Positions 50,682 to 61,964 of a stretch of DNA of 64,000 nt are shown in pieces. Location of the stretch: the NCBI RefSeq assembly GCF_003590835.1, contig NZ_QYUQ01000002.1:2480001-2544000 (forward strand). The letters run 5' to 3'. Every line of letters begins with the position of its first letter. The first letter of the stretch is position 1. A program made the translations under genes and the position numbers. This DNA comes from Noviherbaspirillum sedimenti (lineage in GTDB: Bacteria > Pseudomonadota > Gammaproteobacteria > Burkholderiales > Burkholderiaceae_D). The notes below the pieces were generated by a model. It saw only the letters and a list, made by a program, of their open reading frames with translations, was not told the origin of the DNA and did no database searches.

Positions 50682-51257
50682 ATGAAACTCAAGCACATCG
50701 CAGCAGCAGCACTGGCCTTCGCCGCGGTTTCGGCATTTGCCGCCCCGACCGCCTACAACATCGAGCCGAACCACACTTTCCCGAGCTTCGAAGCCGACCA
50801 CATGGGCATCTCGCTCTGGCGCGGCAAGTTCAACAAATCTTCCGGCACCATCGTTCTCGACACTGCCGCCAAGACCGGCTCCCTCGACATCACCATCGAC
50901 GCCGCCTCGCTGGACTTCGGCCATGACAAGATGAACGAACATGCCAAGAGCAAGGATATGTTCAACGTCGAGAAATTCCCGACCGCCACCTACAAGAGCA
51001 AGTCGATCAAGTTCAATGGCATCACCCCGGTGGCCGTTGAAGGCGAATTGACCCTGCTGGGCGTGACCAAGCCGGTGACCCTGGCAATCAACAAGTTCAA
51101 GTGCATCCAGCATCCGATGTTCAAGCGCGAAGCCTGCGGCGCTGACGCCAGCGGGACGTTCAACCGCGCCGACTTCGGTCTGGACTACGGCGTGAAGATG
51201 GGTTTCTCGCCAGAAGTGAAACTCGCCATCCAAGTCGAAGCCCTGAAGGCTGACTAA
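50682..51257 (+). CDS. YceI family periplasmic protein (second copy)
   Basis: A 191-residue YceI protein with a signal peptide ending AFA near residue 21 and the family start YNIEPNHTFPSFEADHMG. FNRADFGLDYGVKMGF is near the C-terminus. It is closer to canonical YceI than the first copy. Two Cys (IQHPMFKREACG region) may form a disulphide. It follows the first by 81 bp. Confidence 0.94.
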   Translation: MKLKHIAAAALAFAAVSAFAAPTAYNIEPNHTFPSFEADHMGISLWRGKFNKSSGTIVLDTAAKTGSLDITIDAASLDFGHDKMNEHAKSKDMFNVEKFPTATYKSKSIKFNGITPVAVEGELTLLGVTKPVTLAINKFKCIQHPMFKREACGADASGTFNRADFGLDYGVKMGFSPEVKLAIQVEALKAD

Positions 51258-51261
51258 ACTC

Positions 51262-51286
51262 GAAGCTGGCGCCACGCGCCAGCTTC
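51262..51286 (+). terminator. hairpin after the second yceI gene
   Basis: GAAGCTGGCGC pairs with GCGCCAGCTTC over 11 bp around CAC, then ATTTTC. A likely terminator, five bases past the stop codon. Confidence 0.8.
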
Positions 51287-51293
51287 ATTTTCA

Positions 51294-51321
51294 GGGCGTC
51301 CGGCACACCGGGCGCCCTTTT
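51294..51321 (+). terminator. second hairpin with T-run just before marR
   Basis: GGGCGTCCGG pairs with CCGGGCGCCC (one wobble) around CACA, followed by TTTTA. It ends 7 bp before the marR ATG, in the place where a ribosome site would be. Confidence 0.65.
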
Positions 51322-51327
51322 ATTCTT

Positions 51328-51774
51328 ATGGCAGAACGTTTTTTCCGCAGCATCCGCCTGCTGGCGCAGTGCTACCAGACCTTCGAGCAGCTGTCGAATT
51401 TGGACTTGCGTCGCACCAAACTGACGCCATCACAATTCGACATCATTGCCACGCTCGGCAACACCGAAGGCATGACCTTCCGCGAACTCGGCGAGCACAC
51501 CCTGATCACCAAGGGCACGCTGACCGGCGTGATCGACCGCCTCGAAGCCCAAGGGCTGGTCCGGCGCGTGGCGCAGACCGACGACCGCCGCTGCACCGTG
51601 GTACGGCTCACCGAGGCTGGCCAGCAAGAATTCGAACGCATTTTTCCAGGCCACGTGCAGCATTGCCGCCAGCCTTTCCTCGACTATTCGGAAGAGAATT
51701 TCGCCGCCCTGGAACGCGAACTGGGCCGGCTGAAAGCCAGCCTGGATGCCGCCATGGCGGGCAGCAAGAAATGA
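51328..51774 (+). CDS. MarR-family regulator
   Basis: A 148-residue winged-helix regulator (LTPSQFDIIATLGN, ITKGTLTGVIDRLEAQGLV, the DDRR wing). It is the last gene of the cytochrome b561/YceI cluster and probably controls it through the ATTAGT-N10-ACTAAT dyad. There is no ribosome site before ATG 51328; a hairpin sits there instead, so expression may depend on read-through or a leaderless message. Confidence 0.9.
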   Translation: MAERFFRSIRLLAQCYQTFEQLSNLDLRRTKLTPSQFDIIATLGNTEGMTFRELGEHTLITKGTLTGVIDRLEAQGLVRRVAQTDDRRCTVVRLTEAGQQEFERIFPGHVQHCRQPFLDYSEENFAALERELGRLKASLDAAMAGSKK

Positions 51775-51801
51775 CGCCATCCTGATTGGATGCCAATCAG
51801 T

Positions 51802-51831
51802 AAAAAAGCCGGCGCATGCGCCGGCTTTTTT
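51802..51831. terminator. strong bidirectional terminator between marR and secF
   Basis: AAAAAAGCCGGCGC and GCGCCGGCTTTTTT form a 14-bp dyad. A smaller hairpin (CTGATTGG/CCAATCAG, 51782-51800) lies immediately before it. Confidence 0.92.
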
Positions 51832-51846
51832 CAACCTCACGACGCG

Positions 51847-52791
51847 TCAGACTACCGCGCCGTCGGTTTCATCCTTGGGCTTGACTGGCTTGATCAAGTC
51901 TTCGCGCTTGACGCCCAGCCACATGGCCACGGCGGCGGCGACGAACACCGAGGAATAGATGCCGAACAGGATGCCGATGGTCAAGGCGATGGAAAAGTAA
52001 TGAATGGTCGGCCCGCCGAACAGCATCATCGACAACACCATCATCTGGGTCGAGCCGTGGGTGATGATGGTACGCGAAATCGTGCTGGTGATCGCGTGGT
52101 TCAGCACTTCCGGGGTTTCCAGCTTGCCGAAACGGCGATCGCGGAAAGTTTCGCGCACGCGGTCAAACACCACCACCGATTCGTTGACTGAATAACCGAG
52201 TACCGCCAGCACCGCCGCCAGCACGGTCAGCGAGAATTCCCACTGAAAGAAGGCGAAGAAGCCAAGAATGATGATGACATCGTGCAGGTTGGCGATGATG
52301 GCCGCCAGCGCGAACTTCCACTCGAAGCGGATGGCCAGGTAGATCACGATGCCGATGATCACCATGCCCAGCGCCATCAGTCCATCGTGCGCCAGTTCCT
52401 CGCCGACCTGCGGACCGACGAATTCGACGCGGCGCAATTCGACCGTGGCATCCTGCGCCTTCAGGCCTGTCATCACCTTCTCGCTTACCTGCGATGAGCT
52501 GACGCCTTTCTGCGCCGGCAGGCGCACGATTACGTCCTGCGCGGTGCCGAAACTTTGCACCTGGATATCGGCATAACCCTGCTGGTTGATGGTGGTGCGG
52601 ATCACATCCAGGTTAGCCGGCTTCGGGTAGGCGATTTCCATCACGGTGCCGCCGGTGAACTCGATCGACAGGTGCAAGCCCTTGCTAACCAGGAAAAACA
52701 CGGCAGCGACAAAGGTCAGCGCCGAAATCACGTTGAAAATCAACGCGTGGCGCATGAAGGGAATGTCTTTTTTGATGCGGAATAATTCCAT
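51847..52791 (-). CDS. secF: protein translocase subunit SecF
   Basis: A 314-residue RND-type membrane protein with six helices and one periplasmic loop domain. With SecD and YajC it uses the proton gradient to pull preproteins across the membrane. Typical features are GIDLSIEFTGG-like FTGGTVMEIAY near residue 40 and GYSVNESVVVFDRVRE near the end. It follows secD by 69 bp, in which a REP-like palindrome lies. Confidence 0.95.
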   Translation of the reverse strand: MELFRIKKDIPFMRHALIFNVISALTFVAAVFFLVSKGLHLSIEFTGGTVMEIAYPKPANLDVIRTTINQQGYADIQVQSFGTAQDVIVRLPAQKGVSSSQVSEKVMTGLKAQDATVELRRVEFVGPQVGEELAHDGLMALGMVIIGIVIYLAIRFEWKFALAAIIANLHDVIIILGFFAFFQWEFSLTVLAAVLAVLGYSVNESVVVFDRVRETFRDRRFGKLETPEVLNHAITSTISRTIITHGSTQMMVLSMMLFGGPTIHYFSIALTIGILFGIYSSVFVAAAVAMWLGVKREDLIKPVKPKDETDGAVV

Positions 52792-52812
52792 TATTGACCC
52801 ATCTTAGTCAGT

Positions 52813-52848
52813 TGGGGACAGAGTACCGCTTCGCTTAACTCTGTCCCA
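52813..52848. repeat. REP-like palindrome between secD and secF
   Basis: GGGACAGAGT (52815-52824) and ACTCTGTCCC (52838-52847) are a perfect 10-bp inverted repeat with a 13-base loop. GGGGACAGAGT ... ACTCTGTCCC is the form of a REP-type palindrome common in beta-proteobacterial genomes. No other copy was noticed in this window. Confidence 0.65.
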
Positions 52849-52860
52849 CAATACGTTAAT

Positions 52861-54720
52861 TTAAGCTTCCGGCTTCCAGATCTGTCCGATCGACAGGCTG
52901 GCCAGTTTCTTCTTGCGTCCATACCAGAGGTTGGTAATGCCGCGCATGACGAACACCGACGAGAAAATCGAGGTCAGGATACCCAGGCAGTGCACCACGG
53001 CAAAGCCGCGGATGGCGCCCGAACCGAAGATCAGCAGCGCCAGGCCGGCGATCATGGTGGTTACGTTCGAGTCCAGGATGGTCGCCCAGGCATGGTCGAA
53101 GCCGGCGGCAATCGCCGACTGCGGCGAGGCGCCACCGCGCAGCTCTTCGCGGATGCGCTCGTTGATCAGCACGTTGGCGTCGATCGCCATGCCCAGGGTG
53201 AAGGCGATTGCCGCCATGCCGGGCAAGGTCAGCGTCGCCTGCATCCACGACAGGATCGCGATCAGCAGCAGCAGGTTGATCGACAGCGCCAGTACGCTGA
53301 AAAAGCCGAACAGGTGGTAGTAGATCACCATGAAGACGGCGATGGCGACAAAGCCGTACAACACCGACTTGAAGCCTTTTTCGATATTGTCGGCGCCCAG
53401 TTGCGGGCCGATGGTGCGTTCCTCGATGATTTCCATCGGCGCGGCCAGCGAGCCTGCGCGCAGCAGCAGCGCCAGGTCGCTGGATTCCGTGGAGGAACCC
53501 GAACCGGTGATCTGGAAACGCGAGCCGAGCTCGTCGCGAATGGTCGCCACCGTCAGCACTTCGCCCTTGCCCTTCTCGAACAGCACGATCGCCATATCCT
53601 TGCCGATCTTGCCACGGGTAGCGTCGCGCATCTTGCGGCCGCCATCGCCGTTCAGGTCGATCGCTACAGCCGGCTGCTGGTTCTGGTCGAAAGTGGCGGA
53701 AGCATTGGAGATATAGTCGCCGGTAATGATCGGTTCCTTGTACAGCACCACCGGGGCGCCGCGGCCGACCTTGAACAGTTCGGAGCCGAACGGCACCGCC
53801 GCAGTTGCCTCGGTGCCGCGCGTGACCGACTCATCCACCAGGCGCACTTCCAGTGTGGCGGTGCGGCCGATGATGTCCTTGGCGCGCGAGACGTCTTGCA
53901 CGCCCGGCAATTCGACCACGATGCGGTCGGCGCCCTGGCGCTGGATCACCGGTTCGGCCACACCCAGTTCATTGACACGCTTGGACAGGGTCGAAATGTT
54001 TTGTTTCAAGCCGTCTTCCATCGTGGCCTTGATGGCTTCCGGACGCAAGGCCACCTGCAGCCTGAAATCCTCGCCACTGGCAACGTCGGTCAACACGACG
54101 TCGGCGAATTCCTTGCTCAGCGCGTCGCGTGCCTGGGTACGGGTTTGCGCATCGCGGAAAGTGACGTCGATCACGTTGGCGTTGCGGGAAATGCCAGCGT
54201 GGCGCACGTTCTTGTCGCGCAGGATGCTGCGCACGCTGGCTTGCAGTCCCTGGACGCGCTTGTTCATCACCGCCTTGGTATCGACCTGCATCAGGAAATG
54301 CACGCCGCCGCGCAAGTCCAGGCCGAGGTACATCGGCATGGCGCGCAGGCTTTGCAACCATTGCGGCGTGTTCGGCAAGAGGTTGAAGGAGATCAGGAAA
54401 GCGGGGTCGCTCGGATCCGTATTCAATTCCTTTTCAAGGAACGCCTTGGCCTTGAACTGGGTATCAGTATCGGCGAAGCGCACCCGCACCGATCCTTGCG
54501 TGCCACTCTGGTCGAACACGACGCCGTCAGTGTTGATGGCCGCTTTTTGCAGCGCCTGTTGCACCTGCTCGGCAGTACTGCTGGTCAACTTCATGGTGGC
54601 CTTGCCGCTGCTGATCTGCACCGCGGGCGATTCACCAAAGAAGTTAGGCAGGGTATACAGCACGCCGAACAGCAGCGCGAAAACAATAATGATGTACTTC
54701 CAGAAGGGATAGCGATTCAT
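52861..54720 (-). CDS. secD: protein translocase subunit SecD
   Basis: A 619-residue partner of SecF with a large periplasmic domain between helix 1 and helices 2-6. LGLDLRGGVHFLMQVD is the first signature; GMAIDANVLINERIREEL marks the fourth helix region. ATG at 54720 (MNRYPFWKY) is chosen because TGGAGC precedes it; a longer frame lacks similarity. The order yajC-secD-secF is standard. Confidence 0.96.
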   Translation of the reverse strand: MNRYPFWKYIIIVFALLFGVLYTLPNFFGESPAVQISSGKATMKLTSSTAEQVQQALQKAAINTDGVVFDQSGTQGSVRVRFADTDTQFKAKAFLEKELNTDPSDPAFLISFNLLPNTPQWLQSLRAMPMYLGLDLRGGVHFLMQVDTKAVMNKRVQGLQASVRSILRDKNVRHAGISRNANVIDVTFRDAQTRTQARDALSKEFADVVLTDVASGEDFRLQVALRPEAIKATMEDGLKQNISTLSKRVNELGVAEPVIQRQGADRIVVELPGVQDVSRAKDIIGRTATLEVRLVDESVTRGTEATAAVPFGSELFKVGRGAPVVLYKEPIITGDYISNASATFDQNQQPAVAIDLNGDGGRKMRDATRGKIGKDMAIVLFEKGKGEVLTVATIRDELGSRFQITGSGSSTESSDLALLLRAGSLAAPMEIIEERTIGPQLGADNIEKGFKSVLYGFVAIAVFMVIYYHLFGFFSVLALSINLLLLIAILSWMQATLTLPGMAAIAFTLGMAIDANVLINERIREELRGGASPQSAIAAGFDHAWATILDSNVTTMIAGLALLIFGSGAIRGFAVVHCLGILTSIFSSVFVMRGITNLWYGRKKKLASLSIGQIWKPEA

Positions 54721-54789
54721 GGTGCTCCAGCGTTCGTTCGGTAACAAAACGGCGTCGAACCGGCCCGCCGCGGCGGGCCCGTCGGGCGC

Positions 54790-55113
54790 TTACAGTTCCT
54801 TGACTGTGCCCTTCGGCAACAAGGTGGCGACTGCGCCTTTCTGCACCACGATTTCCGTACCGTTGGCCACTTCCAGTGTCACGTACGCCTCAGTGACCTT
54901 GGTGATCTTGCCCACCACGCCACCGGCGGCGATGACTTCATCGCCCTTGGCCAGCGCTGCCATCATGGTTTTCTGTTCTTTCTGACGCTTCATTTGCGGG
55001 CGGATCATCAGGAAATACAGCACAGCAAACATGATGATGATTGGCAAAAAGCTCATCAGGCTAGACTCCGGACCAGCGGCGGCGGCTTGTGCATATGCGT
55101 TGGAAATGAACAC
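54790..55113 (-). CDS. yajC: Sec translocase accessory subunit YajC
   Basis: A 107-residue protein with one membrane helix (about residues 21-40, SFLPIIIMFAVLYFL) followed by the conserved MIRPQMKRQKEQKTM and a soluble KOW-like end. The start is GTG at 55113, with TGGAG upstream. First of the sec genes; tgt precedes it by 88 bp. Confidence 0.95.
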   Translation of the reverse strand: MFISNAYAQAAAAGPESSLMSFLPIIIMFAVLYFLMIRPQMKRQKEQKTMMAALAKGDEVIAAGGVVGKITKVTEAYVTLEVANGTEIVVQKGAVATLLPKGTVKEL

Positions 55114-55201
55114 GTTAAACTCCAGTGATTAGGGTTGAATAAAATTGACCCGGCATTTTAGCATCCGAACATCGTTTTACCGGGGTGAATTGCCATATAG
55201 A

Positions 55202-56341
<1,140 letters not shown>

Positions 56342-57358
56342 TTAGACTCGACTCAACAGCATGGCATCGCCATAGCTGAAAAACCGGTATTTCTGCGCGA
56401 TTGCATGCGCATAGGCGGCGCGAATGGCATCGTAGCCGGCAAACGCCGACACCAGCATCAGCAAGGTCGATTTGGGCAGATGGAAATTGGTCACCAGGCG
56501 CGTCACGGTCTTGAAAACATAGCCTGGCGTGATGAACAGGCGCGTATCGGCGCTACCGGCTTGCAGGCTGCCGGATTGCGAGGCCGATTCCAGCGCCCGC
56601 AGGCTGGTGGTGCCCACCGCCACCACGGCGCGCCCGGCGGCTTGCGCGGCGCGCACCGCATCGACGGTTTCCTGTGCAATCGTGTACCACTCGCTATGCA
56701 TCTTGTGTTCGGCGAGATTTTCATGGCGCACCGGCTGGAAAGTGCCGGCGCCCACATGCAGCGTGACGAAGGCCGTTTGCACGCCCCTGGCGCGCAGGCG
56801 CGCCAGCAAAGCCTGGTCGAAATGCAGGCCAGCAGTGGGCGCGGCCACCGCACCCGGCGCTTTCGCATACACGGTCTGGTAGCGCTCCTCGTCGAAGTCG
56901 TCGGCGGCGTGCGCGATATACGGCGGCAGCGGCAGGCGGCCATGCGCCTCGACCAGCTCGAACACATCGGACGGGAAGCCGAGCGTAAAGAACTCGCCGG
57001 CGCGCTCGCCCACCGTCACATCAAAAGCGTCGGCCAGGCGAATCGTGCTGCCCGGCTGCGGCGACTTGGAGGCGCGCACCTGGGCGTGGACAGTGCGGTT
57101 GTCGAGGATGCGCTCGATCAACACCTCGACCTTGCCGCCGCTTTGCTTGACGCCAAAAAAGCGCGCCTTCAGCACGCGGGTATCGTTAAACACCAGCAAA
57201 TCGCCCGGCGAGAGCAAATCGACAATGTCGGCGAAGTGCCAGTCCGCCAGGCGGCTGCCATCGACTTCCAGCAGGCGCGAAGCACTGCGCGAGGCCAGCG
57301 GGATTTGCGCGATCAGCTCGGGCGGGAGGTCGAAATCGAAATCGGAAAGTGAATACAT
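56342..57358 (-). CDS. queA: S-adenosylmethionine:tRNA ribosyltransferase-isomerase (QueA)
   Basis: A 338-residue enzyme that builds epoxyqueuosine from preQ1-tRNA. ATG at 57358 ([18 protein letters not shown]) is the family start. [18 protein letters not shown] and APTAGLHFD are typical. The frame stays open upstream across the recG antisense strand, which is not coding. Queuosine genes tgt and queA form one transcript. Confidence 0.96.
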   Translation of the reverse strand: MYSLSDFDFDLPPELIAQIPLASRSASRLLEVDGSRLADWHFADIVDLLSPGDLLVFNDTRVLKARFFGVKQSGGKVEVLIERILDNRTVHAQVRASKSPQPGSTIRLADAFDVTVGERAGEFFTLGFPSDVFELVEAHGRLPLPPYIAHAADDFDEERYQTVYAKAPGAVAAPTAGLHFDQALLARLRARGVQTAFVTLHVGAGTFQPVRHENLAEHKMHSEWYTIAQETVDAVRAAQAAGRAVVAVGTTSLRALESASQSGSLQAGSADTRLFITPGYVFKTVTRLVTNFHLPKSTLLMLVSAFAGYDAIRAAYAHAIAQKYRFFSYGDAMLLSRV

Positions 57359-57502
57359 ACTACAAACAATGACGAGGAAGTGGGCCGCGTGGCAAAATAT
57401 CATGGCCACCGTAGCGTGAAACGATAGCGGCAATCCGGATAAACCCGCGGATAAACCCGCTATTCTACGCTGCGCCGGCAACTTTATAGCCCGAACACCC
57501 AA

Positions 57503-59641
57503 ATGCCCGCACCGAAGCCCCGCCCTGCCGTCAAATCCGCCGCCTCCGGCAAGCCAGCCGCCCGCCCCAACAAGGTGGCCGACAAGCTGGCCCGGCTCGG
57601 CCTGAAAACGGCGATCGACCTGGCATTGCACCTGCCGATGCGCTACGAGGACGAAACCCAAGTCGTGCCGATCGCCGCAGCCAGCTTCATGGGCGGCTCG
57701 CACGCCCAGGTCGAAGGCGTGGTGACTTCCTGCGACGTGCAATTCCGCCCGCGCCGGCAACTGGTGGTCACCATCGCCGACGACAGCGGGCCGCTGGTGA
57801 TGCGCTTCCTGAATTTCTACGGCAGCCAGACCACGCAACTGGCCGAAGGCACGCGGGTGCGCGCGCGCGGCGAGGTGCGCCACGGCTTTTTCGGCGCCGA
57901 AATGGTGCACCCGGCCTACAAGGTCATCAATGAAGGCGCGCCCCTGCCAACCGCCCTGACCCCGGTCTATCCAGCCGGCGAAGGCTTGTCGCAAGTCCTG
58001 CTGCGCAAGGCGATCCACGACGCCCTGGCGCAACTCGACTGGCACGACACCCTGCCGGACGCCCTGTGCGCCGCGCTCGGCCTGATGCCCTTCGAGCAAG
58101 CCGTGCGCCTGTTGCACAACCCGCCGGCCGAGGTCGACGAACACGCGCTGGAAGAGCGTTCGCATCCCGCCTGGGTACGCATGAAATTCGACGAGCTGCT
58201 GGCGCAGCAGCTGTCGCTCAAGCGCGCCCAGCAGGCACGGCGCAACAAGGGCGCCGCGCCCTTGACGCGCACCGCCGAAATTTCGGCTGAACTGCTCGCA
58301 GCATTGCCCTTCCAGCTCACGCCGGCGCAGCAACGGGTGCTCACCGAAATCCGCGCCGACCTGCACCAGCCCTATCCCATGCAACGCCTGCTGCAGGGCG
58401 ACGTCGGCAGCGGCAAGACCGTGGTGGCCGCACTGGCCGCCGCCCAGGCCATCGACAGCGGTTACCAGGCGGTATTGATGGCACCCACCGAAATCCTCGC
58501 CGAACAGCATTTCCACAAGATCGCCGCCTGGCTGGAACCGCTGGGCGTGCCGGTAGCTTGGCTGACCGGCAGCCTGAAAAAAAAGCAAAAGCAGGAAGCG
58601 CTGGCAAAAATCGAATCCGGCCATGCGCGCCTGGTGATCGGCACCCATGCGCTGATCCAGGAAGGCGTGCAATTCGAGCAGCTGGGCCTGGTGGTGGTGG
58701 ACGAGCAGCACCGCTTCGGCGTCGGCCAGCGCCTGGCGCTGCGCAACAAGGGCCTGGCCGATGTTGCAGCCGATGTTGCACCCGCCGATAGCCCGGATGG
58801 CATGGGAGATATAGCCACCGTGCCGCATCAGTTGATGATGTCGGCCACGCCGATCCCGCGCACCCTGGCCATGACGTATTACGCCGACCTGGAAGTGTCG
58901 GTGATCGACCAGTTGCCGCCGGGGCGCACGCCCATCGTCACGCGCGTGGTCGACCAGAACCGCCGCGAGGAAGTCATCGCGCGCGTGCACGCGGCGGCGC
59001 AGGAAGGCCGCCAGGCGTACTGGGTCTGCCCGCTGATCGAGGAGTCCGAAGCGCTGCAACTGCAGACCGCGACAGACACCCACGCCGCATTGCAGGCGGC
59101 CCTGCCCGACCTGCGCGTGGGCCTGGTGCACGGCCGCCTGAAGCCCGCCGAAAAACAGATGGTGATGGAGGCCTTCATCCGTGGCGAAACGCATGTACTG
59201 GTCGCCACCACCGTGATCGAAGTCGGCGTCGATGTGCCAAATGCCTCGCTGATGGTGATCGAGCATGCCGAACGCTTCGGCCTGTCGCAATTGCACCAGT
59301 TGCGCGGCCGCGTCGGCCGTGGCGCCGCCGCCAGCGTCTGCCTGCTGCTGTACCAGAGCCCGCTCGGCCCTGTCGCCCGCCAGCGCCTGATGACCATGCG
59401 CGAAACCACCGACGGCTTCGAGATCGCCCGGCGCGACCTGGAAATCCGCGGCCCCGGCGAATTCCTCGGCGCGCGCCAGTCTGGCCAGGCGCTGCTGCGC
59501 TTCGCCGATCTGGAAACCGACCAGTGGCTGGTGGAAAAAGCGCGCGACACGGCGCACATGCTGCTGCAAAACGATCCCGCCACGGTGACCCGGCACCTGG
59601 CGCGCTGGCTGGGCGAAAAAGAGGAATTCCTGAAGGTTTAA
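57503..59641 (+). CDS. recG: ATP-dependent DNA helicase RecG
   Basis: A 712-residue helicase that remodels stalled forks and branched DNA. The wedge domain (about 20-190) is followed by the helicase core with Walker A GDVGSGKT, the VVDEQHRFG box and [11 protein letters not shown]. An Ala/Asp-rich insert after the Walker B region (around residues 420-435) includes a short repeat, [10 protein letters not shown]. It is divergent from queA and 78 bp before oxyR. Confidence 0.97.
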   Translation: MPAPKPRPAVKSAASGKPAARPNKVADKLARLGLKTAIDLALHLPMRYEDETQVVPIAAASFMGGSHAQVEGVVTSCDVQFRPRRQLVVTIADDSGPLVMRFLNFYGSQTTQLAEGTRVRARGEVRHGFFGAEMVHPAYKVINEGAPLPTALTPVYPAGEGLSQVLLRKAIHDALAQLDWHDTLPDALCAALGLMPFEQAVRLLHNPPAEVDEHALEERSHPAWVRMKFDELLAQQLSLKRAQQARRNKGAAPLTRTAEISAELLAALPFQLTPAQQRVLTEIRADLHQPYPMQRLLQGDVGSGKTVVAALAAAQAIDSGYQAVLMAPTEILAEQHFHKIAAWLEPLGVPVAWLTGSLKKKQKQEALAKIESGHARLVIGTHALIQEGVQFEQLGLVVVDEQHRFGVGQRLALRNKGLADVAADVAPADSPDGMGDIATVPHQLMMSATPIPRTLAMTYYADLEVSVIDQLPPGRTPIVTRVVDQNRREEVIARVHAAAQEGRQAYWVCPLIEESEALQLQTATDTHAALQAALPDLRVGLVHGRLKPAEKQMVMEAFIRGETHVLVATTVIEVGVDVPNASLMVIEHAERFGLSQLHQLRGRVGRGAAASVCLLLYQSPLGPVARQRLMTMRETTDGFEIARRDLEIRGPGEFLGARQSGQALLRFADLETDQWLVEKARDTAHMLLQNDPATVTRHLARWLGEKEEFLKV

Positions 59642-59719
59642 ACGACCCGCCGCGCCCCTTGACACAATGACAATCGCGATTCTGCGTTATCCTTGCAGCT
59701 ACCAACGAGAACCAGCCAG

Positions 59720-60667
59720 ATGACCTTAACCGAATTGAAGTACATCGTCGCCGTCTCGCGCCACAAGCATTTCGGCCACGCCGCCGAAGCCTGCTTCGTC
59801 GCCCAGCCGACCCTGTCGGTAGCGATCAAGAAGCTGGAAGACGAGCTCGGCGTGATCATCTTCGAGCGCGGCGGCAGCGAGATCTCGGTCACGCCGCTGG
59901 GCGCGCAAATCGTCGCGCAAGCCGAGCGCGTGCTGGAACAGACCGCCGCCATCAAGGAACTGGCCAGGCAGAACAAGGACCCGCTGTCCGGACAGTTTCG
60001 TCTCGGCGTGATCTACACCATCGCCCCCTACCTGTTGCCGCAGCTGGTCAAGTCCATGATCGAGCATGTGCCGCAAATGCCCTTGATCCTGCAGGAAAAC
60101 TACACCACGCGCCTGATCGAACTGCTGCGCCAGGGCGAGCTCGACGCCGCCATCATGGCCTTGCCGCTGCCCAGTTCCGGTCTGCAGATGCAAGCCCTGT
60201 ACGACGAGCCCTTCGTGGTGGCCATGCCGAAGAACCATCCCTGGGCGAGCCACGCCGCCATCCCCGCCGAAGACCTCAAGTCGGAAACCATGCTGCTGCT
60301 GGGTGCGGGCCACTGCTTCCGCGACCAGGTGCTGGAAGTGTGTCCGGAAATGTCGCGTTTTTCCACGGCAGGCGACGGCATTGCACGCACCTTTGAAGGT
60401 TCATCGCTGGAAACCATTCGCCACATGGTGGCCTCCGGCATCGGCCTGACCGTGCTGCCGGCCGCTTCGGTGCCGCCAACGCCGGACAAGGATGGCATGC
60501 TTCGCTACGTGCCCTTTGCCGATCCGATACCCTCGCGCCGGGTGGTCATCGCCTGGCGCAAGAGCTTCACCCGCCAGGCGGCGCTGGAAGCGGTGCGCCA
60601 GGGCATCCTTTCCTGCAAACTGCCGGGCGCAACCATGCTGCCCGACGCCGTCGTCACTGAAAGTTAA
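59720..60667 (+). CDS. oxyR: LysR-type hydrogen-peroxide sensor OxyR
   Basis: A 315-residue regulator: the N-terminal helix-turn-helix ([19 protein letters not shown]) and a ligand domain with the redox pair Cys in GAGHCFRD and EVCPEM, nine residues apart like Cys199/Cys208. These form a disulphide on peroxide and switch on katG/ahp-type genes. ATG at 59720 is chosen. The pair recG-oxyR is conserved in this order. Confidence 0.95.
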   Translation: MTLTELKYIVAVSRHKHFGHAAEACFVAQPTLSVAIKKLEDELGVIIFERGGSEISVTPLGAQIVAQAERVLEQTAAIKELARQNKDPLSGQFRLGVIYTIAPYLLPQLVKSMIEHVPQMPLILQENYTTRLIELLRQGELDAAIMALPLPSSGLQMQALYDEPFVVAMPKNHPWASHAAIPAEDLKSETMLLLGAGHCFRDQVLEVCPEMSRFSTAGDGIARTFEGSSLETIRHMVASGIGLTVLPAASVPPTPDKDGMLRYVPFADPIPSRRVVIAWRKSFTRQAALEAVRQGILSCKLPGATMLPDAVVTES

Positions 60668-60675
60668 GAGCAAGA

Positions 60676-61563
60676 ATGAGCACCGCCCCCCTGACTGAAA
60701 ACCGCCTGCAACTCTATCTGCGCCTGGTGCGCCTGGACAAGCCGATCGGCGTCCTGCTGCTGCTATGGCCCACCCTGATCGCCCTGTGGCTGGCGGCTGA
60801 CGGCCACCCGGACTGGCGCCTGGTAGTGATCTTCAGCATCGGCACCGCCCTCATGCGTTCGGCCGGCTGCGCCATCAACGACTATGCCGACCGCGATTTC
60901 GACCGCCACGTCAAGCGTACGGTCGATCGCCCCATTACCTCCGGCAAGATCAGCGGACACGAGGCGCTGGCCGTCGCCGCCGTCCTCGCGGTGGCGTCCT
61001 TCCTGCTGATCCTGCCCTTCCTGAACCTGTTGACGCTGCAACTGTCGGTAGTCGCCGTGGTGCTGGCCGCCACCTATCCATTCTTCAAGCGCTTCTTCCC
61101 CGTGCCGCAGGCCTATCTCGGCATTGCCTACGGCTTCGGCATTCCGATGGCCTATGCCGCCACGCAGGGCAGCGTGCCGGCAACCGCCTGGCTGCTGCTG
61201 GTCGCCAGCGTATTCTGGACGCTGGCCTATGACACCGAGTATGCGATGGTGGACCGCGACGACGACATCCGCATCGGCATCAAGACTTCCGCCCTCACCT
61301 TCGGCCGCTTTGATGTCGCCATCATCATGCTGTGCTATGTAGTGGCCTTGCTGACATTCCTGGCAGTGGGCTGGCAAGCCGGCCTGCGCGGCTGGTTCTT
61401 CGCCGGCTGGCTGGTCGCGGTCGGCTGCGCCATTTACCACTATCAACTGATCCGCGAGCGCGAGCGCATGCGCTGCTTTGCCGCCTTCCGTCACAACAAC
61501 TGGCTGGGCGCGGCGCTGTTTGCCGGGGTCGCTCTGGATTACGCGCTGCCCTCCATGATTTGA
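60676..61563 (+). CDS. ubiA: 4-hydroxybenzoate octaprenyltransferase (UbiA)
   Basis: A 295-residue polytopic prenyltransferase that attaches the isoprenoid tail to 4-hydroxybenzoate in ubiquinone synthesis. The Asp-rich motifs are [13 protein letters not shown] and [13 protein letters not shown], which bind the diphosphate through Mg2+. It follows oxyR by 8 bp. Confidence 0.96.
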   Translation: MSTAPLTENRLQLYLRLVRLDKPIGVLLLLWPTLIALWLAADGHPDWRLVVIFSIGTALMRSAGCAINDYADRDFDRHVKRTVDRPITSGKISGHEALAVAAVLAVASFLLILPFLNLLTLQLSVVAVVLAATYPFFKRFFPVPQAYLGIAYGFGIPMAYAATQGSVPATAWLLLVASVFWTLAYDTEYAMVDRDDDIRIGIKTSALTFGRFDVAIIMLCYVVALLTFLAVGWQAGLRGWFFAGWLVAVGCAIYHYQLIRERERMRCFAAFRHNNWLGAALFAGVALDYALPSMI

Positions 61564-61630
61564 TACCGCGCAAGCCACGCCCGGACCCCGTGCTTACACT
61601 CAAAGCTCTACTTAGACGGGGGATACCGAC

Positions 61631-61948
61631 ATGGAATACGGTTCACAAACGACACAGCAGGGCGAGTCGCTGGCAAGCGATCTGAAGAACGCCGCCATGG
61701 ATGCAGGCGAAGCGATCAAAAGCAGCGGACAACAACTGGGCGAACGTTACCAGGGTACCCGCGCCAGAGTCCAGGAATCCCTGGGCAAGGCAAAAAGCGG
61801 CTTGTCGGACATGGAAAAGAAAGTCAGCATCCGCACCCGCGATGCGGTGGGCTCCACCGATCAATTCGTCAAGGAACACCCATGGCAATCGGTGGGCATC
61901 GGCGCCGTTGCCGGGCTGGTGATCGGGTTTCTGATGATGCGGCGCTAG
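61631..61948 (+). CDS. DUF883/ElaB-like protein
   Basis: A 105-residue protein with a polar helical body and a C-terminal membrane helix (VGIGAVAGLVIGFLMMRR), the pattern of the DUF883 (ElaB, YqjD) family. Family members bind ribosomes or the membrane in stationary phase; no specific role can be assigned. The start is supported by a GGGGG-rich stretch upstream (61615-61620). Confidence 0.88.
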   Translation: MEYGSQTTQQGESLASDLKNAAMDAGEAIKSSGQQLGERYQGTRARVQESLGKAKSGLSDMEKKVSIRTRDAVGSTDQFVKEHPWQSVGIGAVAGLVIGFLMMRR

Positions 61949-61964
61949 GCGCTTTTCTGCCGGC

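Noticed and set aside
56342..59665. A single 1107-codon minus-strand frame spanning queA and the whole recG antisense strand
   Set aside because: Only the queA part (to 57358) has family similarity. The rest has the His/Gln/Gly/Val-rich composition typical of the antisense of GC-rich genes, and recG on the other strand is certain.
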